The notes under the pieces: model-generated
Database searches by the model: none
Seen by the model: only the letters and a program-made list of their open reading frames with translations
Told to the model about the DNA's origin: nothing
Shown: positions 1 through 12,100 of the stretch, one piece after another
Layout of the letters: the number at the start of each line of letters is the position of its first letter
How positions within the stretch are numbered: the first letter of the stretch is position 1
Assembly (NCBI GenBank): GCA_003117195.1
Contig: BDSI01000099.1
Coordinates: 84,479-148,478, forward strand
Length of the DNA: 64,000 nt
Source of the DNA: Eudorina sp. 2006-703-Eu-15
Lineage: Eukaryota > Chlorophyta > Chlorophyceae > Chlamydomonadales > Volvocaceae
Reading direction: 5' to 3'
Made by a program: the position numbers and the translations under genes

Positions 1-420
1 GCTCGTCCTCTACCGCTCCACTATTGCAAACCCGGCACGTCCGTGTACTGCGCGGCGTGCGCCCTGGCCCCCGTGCTAACCGCGATACCTCCAGATCCCA
101 ACGGCCAAGCCGAAATCGCATTAGCACCGTGTGGTGCTTCCTCGGCATACCAGACGTCATATGGTCCAGCTTTCGCTTGTGATCGATCGGTGTGTACGCA
201 AGGCCCATCCAGTTCAGGTACCGACACGCTGTCACGCCCGGCCCCTGCACTCCGGCCCTATCAGTGTACTCAGGGAAGCCCCTGGGATCCTGATCCAGGC
301 AATCAGCAGACCAATCGTAGAGCAGTCTGCTCCGAAATTCTAAGAGCAAATCTCCAAAAGGGATACTGTAGCGCAACAATGGCCTTCGCCTTAGCCTCCG
401 CACCGAGCGCCTCCTTATAA
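1..420 (+). CDS. Possible 3' exon of a gene cut by the window edge
   Basis: A reading frame is open from base 1 to a TAA at 418-420 (139 codons). It is rich in Cys, Pro, Ser and Ala, and I recognise no domain. It could be the last exon of a plus-strand gene that begins outside the window. No in-frame ATG lies near its start and no convincing acceptor can be seen. An open frame of this length also occurs by chance in GC-rich DNA, so the call is weak. The 421-667 stretch between it and the next gene would hold the Met gamma-lyase promoter; I see nothing else there. Confidence 0.2.
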   Translation, partial: ARPLPLHYCKPGTSVYCAACALAPVLTAIPPDPNGQAEIALAPCGASSAYQTSYGPAFACDRSVCTQGPSSSGTDTLSRPAPALRPYQCTQGSPWDPDPGNQQTNRRAVCSEILRANLQKGYCSATMAFALASAPSASL

Positions 421-667
421 TTGAACCCCAGGGTTAATCCGAAGTATCTTCCCCGCCCAAAAGTATCCATGCTCGTTAGTCATATGGTGTAGTCGATGGC
501 CTGGCCGTACAACGATGCTCACAGAATTAAAACAGACATCGTGTACATACATGTACACAACTTATGCCTACTGTCAATATAAAAGTAATAAAATATCATC
601 GTGCCAATCCACTCAACATAAAGCTAGATATCGTCGTTTCTCAATTGAACAGGTTCCGTTGGTTGCC

Positions 668-3284
668 ATGGACAGTTTGGACGCTGACCCGATAGACAGG
701 CTCATTTCCGGGAAGCGCGAGTTTGGGGAGTTCGGTGGAGTCAATGCTTCTGTGGAGATAAGCACGACATTTACAGGTAAGATTGGACGCGCCTGGAGGC
801 GTTGAAAGCTGCATAGCGTTGGCCTGCTTGGCCTGCCTGACGCGAGTCCAACGTTTCTTTTACATGCAGTGCTCGAGGCAGACACACTACCTGCGATTTT
901 CAGCGGGGAAGTGGGACCGGAGAAAGGTGCGGAGCAAGCCCTAGTTTAGTTGTTTGAGAGGAAGCGGGAACGTCGGGCCTGCTCGCAAACGCAAGGAAGA
1001 ACAATGCCATGAAATACACTGTATAAAATATACACAGCTGCAAGCCATCTGGTCTTCTTGCGCAACTGCTCCGGCATACGTGGCGCACAAACCGTAGCTC
1101 GATTCTTGCCTCAACCGTCGTCGAGGAATGTGTTGTGCCCTGCAACACTTCTAATATTTTTTTATGTTTTTGTTTAGTTGAATACATCTGTCTATTGTGT
1201 ACTTTGTACCGAAGGGGTCCAGCCCATGCCTTCCCGTTCGCAGAGCTCGCATTCCACTGGGCATTCCCCTCCCCACCACTCGTGGCAGGCTCCCTCCGCC
1301 CAGCAGCTTCCTCTCCGGCGCCTCTCACAACACCCGCTCACTAAATTCCCACCCGCAGGCGGCTGCTATGTGTACGGCCGGGCCTTCAACCCCACCGTCC
1401 GCCACCTGGGCCGCCAGTTGGCCGCCCTGGAGGGCTGCGAGGCGGCCTACCCTTGCAGCTCGGGCATGGCCGCCATCTCCTCCACCCTGCTGGCGCTGTG
1501 CAACTCGGGCGACCACATCATTGCGTCCAACACCATCTACGGTGTGTGGGGGGAGGCTGGGGGCGGAGGGCAGGGCAGGACGGCGGGGCTGAGGGAGGGG
1601 AAGGGGGGAGGGGCAGGGAGGGCGGGGGCAGCGGTGGGGTGCTCCCCACTTCTGCTCCATTGCTCCATCACAGCTTGGGCCATCACAGCCTGGCCGGGCG
1701 CCTGGCGGTCGAAACCCAACGCAAACCCAACGCAGCGCACCCCAACGCGACGCGCGGCACCGCGTCTGAAGACGCCTCGGCCAACTCGGGCGGATCCCGC
1801 CCCCCACCGCCCTCCCCGCTCCGGGACTTCGCTCCGGACTGACGAACCACATCTCGGCGTCTGCGGCCATGCTCCACGTCTCACGTATCTCAGTTTGCAC
1901 TCCACCTTGGCGCCCCCCTGCTATAACCCCTGGACCCCCCCTCCCCTGGATCCCCAGGCGGTACCCACGCGCTGCTGAAGACCTTCCTGCCCACCAAGTC
2001 CGCCATCAGCACCACCTTTGTTGACATCACCGACCTGGAAGCCGTACGGGCCGCTCTGGAGGAGAACCCCGGCCGCACCAAGGTACGGCGCCGTACTGCG
2101 GCGGCGTGTCGTACTTCATTTGCAGCAGCGCGGGCTCTCACCTCTCAGCGACTGTCAGCGCAGCTCCCGCTTACGTCCCTCCTCCCCGGGTTGTGTGTTT
2201 ATGAAAGAAACCCGCGCGACCGAACCCAGGCGCAGATACACTTACCATATAACCGGGTTGTGTGTGTTTTGTTTCCGTTTTTAGCGCTCCCCTCCCCCGC
2301 TATGTGCGTGCTCCTGCCGGGCTTCGCCATGGCTGTCGAATGGGCACTGCCCTGCGCTATCGAATTTGTTTGTTTACAAATTTGGTTCTGTTTTATACTT
2401 GTATCGCCTGTACCCCCCACTTGGCCGCAGGTGGTGTACACGGAGGTGGTGTCCAACCCGACGCTCCGGGTGGCGGACCTGCGGGCGCTGGCGGACCTGG
2501 CCCACGGGTCGGGCGCGGCCCTCGTGGTGGACAACACCTTCACGCCCTTCGTGGTGACGCCCCGCCGCTTCGGAGCCGATGTGGTTATCCACAGGTGGGC
2601 GAGGGAGGGGCTGGATTGAAGGATCATATGCTGCAGGATTGTGATGCAGGATTGTGATGCAGGATTGTGATGCCGAATCAACAAATCATGCCGCAGAGGC
2701 TTGCCGTGCTGAGAGGGTGCGGTGGTTCGCGTGAGGGGGATCAGCAAACGGGTGGGCGACTTGGGCCCCGACATGATGGTAAATGGTATGCATCATCCAA
2801 CCGCACGGACGTCGCCGCGCTCCGGTACTGTTGCTCGCACCAGCAAGCGTTACTCGGGATCAAGGTTCAGAGGCTGATTGCAATCGTCCGTGTGCCCCGC
2901 GCGCCACCTCTCGATCAACGCCGGAATGTACGGCGGCGAACAGTACCTTAAAGCGGTGCAGCAGCCGGGCCGCCGGGCATGCACTGCGCACTCCCCTGCC
3001 TGCCTGTCCCGCCATAACGCCTGCGCCCCTCCATATTGCCTGGCCCCTCCGTATCGGCCCTCGCCGCCGCAGCCTGACCAAGTTCGTGTCGGGCGCCTCC
3101 GACATCATCGGCGGGGCGGTGTGCGGCTCCGGCGCCTTCATCCGCTCCCTGATGGACTTCCACGCGGGGCCGTGCATGCTGCTGGGGCCCACCATGGACC
3201 CACGGGTCGCCTCGGAGCTGTCGCTGCGGCTGCCGCACCTGGGCATCCGGATGCAGGTGGGCCTGAGGGCGGGTCGGTGCCGCC

Positions 3285-3336
<52 letters not shown>

Positions 3337-5682
3337 AAGAAATGAGAAGCCCACCCAGAACTGGTGTGTGTGTGTGTATAGAGAAAAAGCCCGCCCGACC
3401 CAAACCAAGCACCAATATATTTACCATATCAACCTGCGAATTGTATAACATGTGTGTGTGTGTGCTTATGTATTGCAAGAACCCGCTCGAGCCGTGGGTG
3501 TGCATAAGTATGAAAAACTGAGCCGCTGTCCCCCGCTTTCCCCCCCCCCCCCCACACACACACACATACACAACACACAAGGAGCACGGCCGCCGCGCCG
3601 CGGCCTACGCCGCCCGGCTGCAGGCCCTGGGGGCCTCCGTGACCTACCCCGGGCTGCCCGGCCACCCTCAGCACGCCCTGATGCTGGCCCAGGCCAACCC
3701 GGGGTACGGGCTGGGGGGCCTGCTGGGGCTGGACCTGGGCACACCGGCGCGGGCGAATGCGGTGAGGGAGTTGGGCGGTGGGAGGGAGGAGGAGGGGGGA
3801 AGAGGGAGGAAGAGGACGAAGCCCCAAACTGGACAGTTCCGTGGAGGCGTCCGTGGTGGGAGGGTTCGCGTTAAGGGACACTGCCCTGCAGGGCGGTTGG
3901 GGGCCCCGCGGCAGTCGGGTGCTGGCAAGCAAGGCGTGTGCTGTTGGGGACGGTAGCGCACGGCGCCGGCGGCGGGCGGCCTGCCCGTTGCGCGTGCCAG
4001 GCTTTCATGCAGCCGGGGGGGTTGGGGAGACAGGGCCGGGACCGGCCCCCGCACGGGGCGGGCGTCGCTGGGTGTCCCTGTACGCGCGTGTCGCCCAAAG
4101 CGCGTGCTGGCGCCTTGATTCCCACCTCCGCGTCTTCCTGTCCCTAGCAAACAAACCCCTTCACGCCTCGCTGCAGCCTCTCCTTCCGTAACCCGCCGTC
4201 CGTCCGCGCCCCGCCCGCCACCCCGCCCGCCACCCCACCCGCGCGCCACCCCGTCTTGACGCCTGCTCCGGGGCCGCCCGCCCGCCCGCCTGCCCGTCCG
4301 CCCATCGCCGCCAGTTCATGGAGCGCCTGCAGAACCGCCACGGCTTCGGCTTCATGGCTGTGAGCCTGGGCTACTTCGACACGCTGATGTCGCTGTCCGC
4401 CGCCTCCACCTCCTCCGAGCTGTCCGAGGGGGACCTTGTCACCTCGGGCATCGGCCGAGGCTACGTCCGCATGTCGGTGGGCATCACAGGTGGGGGCGGC
4501 GGGGAGCGCGCGTGCGCGCGCGTGTGTGTGTGTGTGTGGGTGTGTGTTTCGCCACAGGGGGAAACCCCGCCCGCCCCAAACCAGGTACAGGTATACTCAC
4601 CACGACAACCTGCGAATACAAGCACACCGAAATGCGCGCGTGCGCGTGCCGTACGTGAGTGTGTATCTGTGTATGAACACGGGGCCGCACGCCCTGTGGC
4701 CAACCCAGGGTCGCGAACCCCTGATGGCCCTGCATCCTCCTCGCCTGTACGGCGCCGCCGCCGCCCATCCCTGGACTGCACACCCGGCACGCCCGGCGTT
4801 GCCCGTTTGCCTCCCTTACCCCCCCTTTTCCTTGTCAACAAGGACAGCGAAATCGCGAAACAATCACCGATTGCGTAGTAGTTGTCCCTTACCCCCGGCC
4901 CCCCCCCCCCACCCCACCCCACAGGCAGCCTGGAGGAGCGCTGGCAGCAGCTGGAGGAGGCGTACCGTTTCGTGACGCAGCTGGGCCCTACGGCGGCGGT
5001 GCCGTACCGCGCCGTCAAGATGCGCCGCAGCGCCTCCGGCGCCGTCGAGGAGCTGCTCAGCTGGCCCTCCCTGGGCTCCTTTGGACACGGAGTGCTGGAC
5101 CCGGCGGCGCCGCAAAACGCAACCGGCGCCGCCGCCGCCGCCGCCGCCAAGGAAGTGATCGTGACGGCGGCGGCGGCGGTGCGCTCGACGGCGGCGGCCG
5201 TGGTGGCGGCGGCGGCGGCGGCGGCGGCTCCAGGGGCGCTGGTGGCGCTGTCCGATCCCGAGGCGGAGGGCGACGATTCGGACTTCACCTCCGCGTCGCC
5301 GACGATGTTCCCCGCGGCGGCGGTGACGGCGGCGGCGGGGGTGGCGAAGGCGACGGCGCCGTCACCGTTCGTCGCGGGCCCGGCGCCGCCGCAGCAGCAC
5401 GGCAGCGGCGGCGGCGCCGCCGCCGCAGCCGGCGTGGTGGATGGCGTGCAGCTGCCGGCGCCATATCGACAGAAGCCGGCTGGCGCAGCAGCTGCGCTGG
5501 GCGGCGGCGGCGGCGGCAGTGGCGGCGGCGGCGGCGGCCGCACTGATGCGGCGCCGGGCGGCGAGGCGGAGCTCAGCCCCCGGGGCCGCTCCTTGTCTGG
5601 CCCGCCAGTCAAGATCCGCCGTACAGGATCCGGCGAGATCCACTACATGGCCGTACAGGCGGATGCCGTTGTGGACGGTTGA
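668..5682 (+). CDS. MGL: Methionine gamma-lyase, PLP-dependent, with long Ala/Gly-rich C-terminal extension
   Basis: This Cys/Met-metabolism PLP enzyme (fold type I) splits L-methionine into methanethiol, 2-oxobutyrate and ammonia. Exons are 668-776, 870-926, 1359-1541, 1958-2082, 2431-2594, 3073-3256, 3582-3761, 4315-4489 and 4925-5682; all phases agree and give 644 aa. Family signatures in order are GEFGGVNASVE near the start, YVYGRAFNPT (PLP-phosphate Tyr/Arg region), SSGMAAISS, NTIYGGTHALL, VVDNTFTPF (Asp that contacts the pyridine N) and HSLTKFVSGASDIIGG. Lys216 of the last motif (codon 3080-3082) is the PLP Schiff-base lysine. GPTMDPRVA, YPGLPGHPQH, GFMAVSLGYFDTLMS and YVRMSVGITGSLEE follow the plant MGL pattern rather than cystathionine gamma-lyase or gamma-synthase. 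No transit peptide is evident, so a cytosolic location is inferred. The family fold ends near residue 410; residues 410-644 are Ala/Gly-rich and unusual. The start is the first ATG in the open frame. Confidence 0.93.
3286..3333. repeat. (GT)n microsatellite in Met gamma-lyase intron 6
   Basis: A GT dinucleotide run of about 48 bp begins 30 bases after the exon 6 donor. Confidence 0.95.
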
Positions 5683-5815
5683 GCACAGGATAAAGCGGTA
5701 CGGAACACACCCATGGGCGTGATTCGGCGAGGTTTCTCTCATCTGGCAAGATCCAAGAAGATCCAAAACGAGATCCGCGATCCGCACGCTGCGGGGAGAT
5801 TCCGGGTACGGTATG

Positions 5816-5820
5816 TGTAA
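5816..5820 (+). terminator. TGTAA poly(A) signal of the methionine gamma-lyase gene
   Basis: TGTAA, the usual volvocine polyadenylation signal, lies 134 nt after the TGA at 5680-5682. The position fits a short 3' UTR. The assignment rests on motif and distance only. Confidence 0.55.
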
Positions 5821-8800
5821 CCCCCTGTCTGCCATTAACAATGATTTCTGTCCTCGAGGAAGAAGAATGCTCAAACGCGAGAGGTGCGGTTTTTCCAGTA
5901 ATGAATACGGTAGAGCATGATTACTCCTTGGATGCTTGGAAGCTATAGATAGGCAGCCGGTTGATTGATTTCTTTGTACGACAGCCGCAGCGCGTGAGTA
6001 CGATCTCGTCCCGGCGGGACCTATGGGGTGCGGATTTTACGAAACTGGATGGGAGCCGGCGAGCTGCCGGACGGAGGTGTCTTGTGGCGGCAACAGTGGA
6101 AGTGGAATTGTGGAAGTGGCTGAGGACGAGGTGGAGCGAAGTGAGCTGCCGGGGCAGGGCGGGGGGGGAGGGTGAGAGTGTACAGATGGCAGGGTTGAGC
6201 GGGCGGGAGTGGGAGACAGCCGCGGGAGGGAGGGAGGGCGGGGCCCCGGGGACGGCTGCGGTGGGCGCAGCGGCGACCGCACCGGCGGGGCGGGGTTGGC
6301 CCCCGATCCTCCGTTCTGGTGCCTGATGCTCTGATGCTTTCCGTCGTCCATTCCTGCGCCACCGGGCGCAACCGCCGATCAGGTCTGCTGGTGCGGTCGG
6401 TGAGGTCGGAAGGAAAGGCCCGCGAATGAAGCGTCCGTCCGTCCGTCCACGGCCGCTTCTGTGCTTTTTCAGAGCCTGCTGCGGGCGGGCGGGCGGGCAG
6501 GCAGCCTGGCAGTGTATGTACCATTGACTTGCCTGGTAGCTGGTACATTGGTTTTGAGAGCCTGCTGTCGCATTAGCGCTTTAGCGGTCTTAAACTGTGG
6601 TGAAGGGAATACTTGCTCGGCTGCTTACGGGGAGGTCCATGTCCAGCGAATCCCTCTAGGTGCTGGAGTTGGCTTCTGGTCGCTCGCCGGTAGGTGTTAG
6701 ATTGGGCGTCGTTGCGCTTCGTCAGGCTTTGCTCCGAGCACATCATGAGGTTGGTTTTCATGCAGTCGGGTTGTTGGGCGGGCGGCTGTGTTGCAATTCG
6801 AGATGGCCGCCCCCCCTCCATCCGCCGGATTTCGTTCGTTGCTTGGTAGCAGTCTGATTGATGTAGATTAGCTGTACGAATACCACAGTTGTACATCTCT
6901 TTCTTTTGCTGCCGCGGCAATGTTGAAGTCGGTTCCGTGTTGTGTGTTTTGAGATTGCAAATGGCCTGCTGTTAGGTGCTGCACGTGATGGTGCCGCACC
7001 CAGGCTCTCTGCTGTTGTACAGCCATGGACAGTATCGTACGACGTTGTACTGTACTGTGACTGACGAATGGACTGCTGTGGATCGATGCTGCGTGGAGGG
7101 CCTCTGACGCGTGTCAGGATGACGGAACGAAATGTGGTGATATATAACCACTTGATTAAATGTGTACGATGTGTATAATTCCGATAATGTACCCAGTATA
7201 ACCTTCCACCTCTGTACAACACGGTCCAATCCAATCCTGTACGACGACGCGACGCGGGCACCGGCGGCGCTGATTATGCTGCACGGCGCAAAGAACGCCC
7301 GCAGTGCAACCCGTTTGGTTGATTTTGCCGCCTCGGCGGGGTACGTCCGGCGTTGTGTGTACCCTATCACGGCACCCACACCATTTTTTGTTCTATGTAC
7401 GTCTCTTCTTTAGGCTTCTTCTGCCCACCTTGTGAATACGGTAGTTGGAGAGCGAGGGGCATTCGGTCGGGACGGGCCCGCGCGGGAGCGGCCACGATGC
7501 CCCTCGCGCTCTTCCTGTTGAATGGAGGAATGAACTGCACTGCGGACCCCAGCAAGGGATCAACGGCGTACAGGGTTTTAGGGTTTCCTGTTGTTAGCGG
7601 TGCCTGGATGGCGTCTGAGCGAAAGCGTTGATGCCGTGGGCACCAAATTCTGGCACCAAGTTCACACGGTGTTCATGCATGGTCGGCGGTGGTGGCGGCT
7701 GCCCGGAGTCCCATGGCCTGTGACCCGCCTGGTTCCTTCCCCTGGGCAGATTCCCAAAGGCGCCTGGGTACGACATGTTGCAGGACTGTGTACGGCAGGG
7801 CGCCCGGACGCAGAGCACGTGCGTGTTTGGCTGCCTGTGTCGGTCCTCCCCTGGAGCTCCAGTCCCGCATAGGTAGCCGGGTCACACGGGCAACACGTAC
7901 ATAGACACTCTTGCAATGGGCGCAGCCATGTGGAGATAAAAGTCCGTTGCAGGTCGGAGACTGGGGCGCTGGAGGGTGTGGGAAAAGGAGGCGGGGCGCG
8001 GATGGCCGCCGCGTCGTGCGGCGTTCAGGTCGGCTGGGACCCGCATACGGTCGCCGGCGGGATTCGCGTGTATGCGACGGGTAACACGGCCTGTGGTGGC
8101 TGGTGGGGTTGTATTACACGGGCTTTTAGCGCACCAGGTAGGCGGGTTGTGTACTGGCCACGGCGGCGCGTTGGTAGCAGTAGTATTTCGACGTCGAGAG
8201 CATCTGGAGCAGTCGCGTGTGAAGATGTGATGTGACGGTGAGTCGCTTGGCGGGTTTGGTTCGTCCCGAATGTGGCCTGACTTCCGGTGGAGGTACCGTA
8301 CCCTGGGCTTGGTGTGTTGGTTATGTATAATCGCGTGGACGTGTCAGGTGAACGGGGCTTGTGGTTCTCGCATTTAAGCGTGAGGACGCGCCTTGGTCTG
8401 TGTCACCAATGGCCCACATGGGCCCGCAGCTCCCACCGGGTGCTCACATCACCCACCTACGCAGCTGCCTTCCTCCCCGCCTCACCACTCTTTCGTGGGC
8501 CGCTCTTTGTTCCGTGGGCTGCTGCGGTTGGCTGGCTCATATCCGGACGGACATGCATGGCTCCACAGTGCCGTACGATGCCGTACCTGTCCCGCGGAGG
8601 CCGGTCGGTCGCCGTACCTGCCCCCCAACGGCATCCATCAACTCGTGACTCGGGGACCGATGCTGTGCACATTGAGAGGGTCGATGCACCCAACATCGTG
8701 ACGCGCATCGCTGCACGCAACACGGTACGATACGACACGATACGAAGGTTCCGTACCGGCAACTGAAATGGTTAGGATTAGGCTTCCCCAAGTCCCCATT

Positions 8801-9158
8801 GGAGGGGTACCGTGTCATGTGGGGCTAAAGAGGGGCCATATGTTGGGCCCCATGGCTGCTGCCAGCGCGGCCAGTCCACCACAAGACAGCGAACCCAGCA
8901 AACCACCTCGCAGTGAGATCCCGCGACACCCCCCCGGCCTCCCTTCCACCCCGCACAGGGCACTTCGCGCGCCAGTAGTACGACACCTCAGCTCAGCTCT
9001 GGTCTGCCCGCGCGCCCTCGCTGCACCCTCGCTGCCCCCCTCGGGATGCCCGCAACCCCACCTCCCCCTCTCAACAGCCGACATCGCGCTCGGCCGCCTG
9101 CTCCCTACTTTGCTCCGCTCAGCTCAGCTCTCGCCCGGGCCCCCTGTGCGTGTGTGTG
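5821..9158. other. Intergenic stretch without a supported gene
   Basis: Short frames exist on both strands, but none shows a family motif, consistent splice sites or sustained coding bias. The right end should hold the 3' UTR of the minus-strand protease; TTACA at 8114-8118 (TGTAA on the minus strand) is a possible but distant signal. A copy of the GCGGACCCC...GGGATCAACGG dispersed-repeat end lies near 7540-7570. The rest is unexplained. Confidence 0.5.
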
Positions 9159-12100
9159 TCACGACCCCGAGACGCGCACGTAAGCCTGCTGCTGCTGCTG
9201 CTGCTGCTGTTGTTGCGACGACCCACGGGTCAGTTTGCCGACCGCGGCACGCACACACGCGTCCCCCGCCAGCGCCCTCACTTGCTCCACCGCCAGCGCG
9301 ATGCTGCCACCACCGCCCACGTCACCACCGCCGCCCACGTCACCGCCGTCGCCGTCGCCACCGCCGTCATCGGCACCACTGCGGGTCAGGGCCTCAAGGC
9401 CCGCATCCCCAGCTGGGGATGGGGTTGGGAGTGGTGATGCCCGCAGCGGCCTCGGCACGGGGGGCGGCGGCGGACCCGGCCGGCACGCCACATCCGGCGG
9501 CAGCCCCGCCCCGTCCACCGCGCGCCGCCCCGGCGTGACGTACGTGTCGGTGCTGACCAGCAACGTGGCACCGCCGTACAATTGTACGATGCGCTGCGTA
9601 CGTCCCTTGCCGTACGTGCGCTCGCCGAACAGCAGCGCGTGCGCGTCGTCGTGTAGCGCCCCCGCCAGCATCTCTGTGGTGGAGGCGGAGTAGCTGTCCA
9701 CGAGGAGCGCCTGGTGCGCGTGTGTGGTGGGGGGGAATGGTGGTTCACGGGGATATGTTTTGGTGGGGGAGCATGAGGGTGTATGCGTTGGGCATCTGAA
9801 AAATGGATGAGCACACCCTGAGCACACGAGTATAAAAGATCGTATGGGCACACGAGTACATGATAAAATATATTTTGCATAAAAAAATGCAATGACTGAA
9901 TAATTAGGGCAGCGGGTCCAAACCAAGCACGTAGCTGTCAAGACAAACAAGCTCCGCAGCGAATCGCTGCCGGCGGATCCAACAAGGAGCACCACACCAC
10001 AGGAGAGCGCCACACACCAACATGACAGCGACACATATGAGAGCCGGCTGAAACCTGTACGGCAGCATCCGTGGACTCACCAGGGGCTGGCCCGCCACCA
10101 GCGGTCGCGCGGTGTCCTGTACGACAGCGTGTCAGGCAGTCAGGGGGGCGGGCGGGCGGGCGGGCGGGCCGTGGAGGACGCACAAGGAAACCTGATGCTG
10201 TGACACATGGGGGCTGGTGGCGGGGAGGCCACAGGGGCATCAACCCCAGAGCGCACACGGCGTGCAGATGACGGCACCTGCACCGCTTTGACAGCCCGGG
10301 CCCGGTCCAGCGCCAGCGCCAGCGATACGGCCCACGACGTCACGAGCTCCGGGCTACGAGGGGTGCGCCGACACCCATCCCGGGGACACGACATGTCCCT
10401 TCCCGTCGGTGCGGATACCCCTAGGCGGGCGGCTCGCTGGCAGTGCCCTCGGGGTGATGCTCCTCGGCTGGGGGTACGTCCAGGATCCGCCAGCCACTCC
10501 CCCCCCTGTGTGTGTGTGTGACGGCACCCTGCGGCACCCCGCCCTGCCCTGCCCTGCCAGGGCACCGCCCTGGAGTGCTGCGCAAGCAGTGGATGCTGCC
10601 CCTTGCCCTACTCCCCCCGCCCGGCTCCCCGCCCCCGCCCCGGCCCCGCCCCCCTGGCCCCGGCCCCGGTGGCCCAACGCGCTGCTCGCTCCTTCCCTCC
10701 GGGGCCCCCGCCTAGCTCTCTCCCCTCTGCCCTCAAGCCCTGAAACCTAAAACCCTAAACTAACCCCACTCACCGAGAGCCGCACCGCCACCTCCCCGCT
10801 GCGGTCCCGCACCCAGGTGAACACTTGCCCCGGGGGCAGCAGCAGCTCAGCCACCCGCATGCCCTCGCCCACGATGCCCCCCGGGTTGCTCCGCACGTCC
10901 AGCAGCCAGGAACCACAGCCCGCAGCCTGGGGGCGGCGGAGCGGGGCGCGGGGGTAGGGGGGGGTGTATAGGAAATTGGTAGACAATTGGTAGACATAGC
11001 GGGGGTTGTACCCGAGGGAAGAGGGGGGCACCCGCAGAGATGGGTGCCGTACTCGTACTCGTACTCAAAGAGTCATCCGCATCAGTAACAACAGCAGAAG
11101 CAGGATCAGCAGCAGCGGCGGCGGCGGCGGCAGGGCCCCATCGTCGTCCCGCGGGGTGTCGTCAGCGGGGTATACAGGACACAGCTCTCGCCTTGAAACC
11201 CTTGGCCGGATTGCGGTAGCCCTCCGGTATTCGGCCCCCGAGCCCCAGCCCCCTGCCCCCGAGCCCCCAGCACCCTGCACCCGGAACCCCCCCCCCCTCG
11301 GACCTCTGTTCGTTTTTCGGGTTTCTATCTTCGAACTCCTCGCACCTGAAGCACCCTCACGGCCGACTCCACCTGCTCGCCCACGTTCTCAGTGAAAGCC
11401 ACGATGAGGATGTAGCCCACGCGGGCAGGGGACGGTTGTACGGCCGACCGTTGTACGGCCGACGGTTGTACGGCCGACGGATTGGTGCCGACGCCAGCAG
11501 CCCCGCCGCGGCGCGTCGCCCTGGGGTCGATGGATGCCCTATCCAGAACGGCGTACTGCACGGGCACGAACTCCACGGGCGCCGGCCGCAGTACGACGTT
11601 GAAGAAGTCGCCGGAGAGCGGGTACGACGTACTGGGGGGTGATGGCGCTCCTCGGGCAGGGAGGCGGCCGGCAGCGGTTGCGTCGGTTGGACGAGCCTCA
11701 GCCTCAGCCTCAGCCGCCGCCGCTGCTGCTGATGCTGCCGAGGCTGTAGACGGCCTTGTTGAAGAATCCGCAACATACCGAACGCCGTCCGAAGGTACGC
11801 CGTCTCCGCCGCCGCCTCTCACCGCGGCGAGCTCCGGCGCCGAAACCAGCTCCAGACTCAGATCCAGATCCGAGCTGGCGAATGTGGGCAGCGGCGGCGG
11901 CTCCTGCGATGCGCTGGCGGCGGCCGCTGCCCGCCGCGCCGCCGCGGCCGCCGCCACCGGGATCCTGCCGCCGCCGCCGCCGCCGCCGCCGCCTCCTGCG
12001 GCTCTCCGCGCCGGGTCCGCCAGCCGCCTCAGCTTCAGCTGCACCTCCACGTCCTGCCGCAGCAGCCCTTCGAGCAATCTGTCCGGGGTGGGTGGGAGGG

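Noticed and set aside
4461..5612. A 383-codon minus-strand frame opposite the Met gamma-lyase gene
   Set aside because: It is the antisense shadow of GC-rich exon 9 and a CA-rich intron. The plus strand carries the conserved enzyme.
10745..10760. Telomere-like CCTAAAACCCTAAAC, also near 39450-39475
   Set aside because: Only one or two imperfect units lie within introns; too short for an interstitial telomere array.
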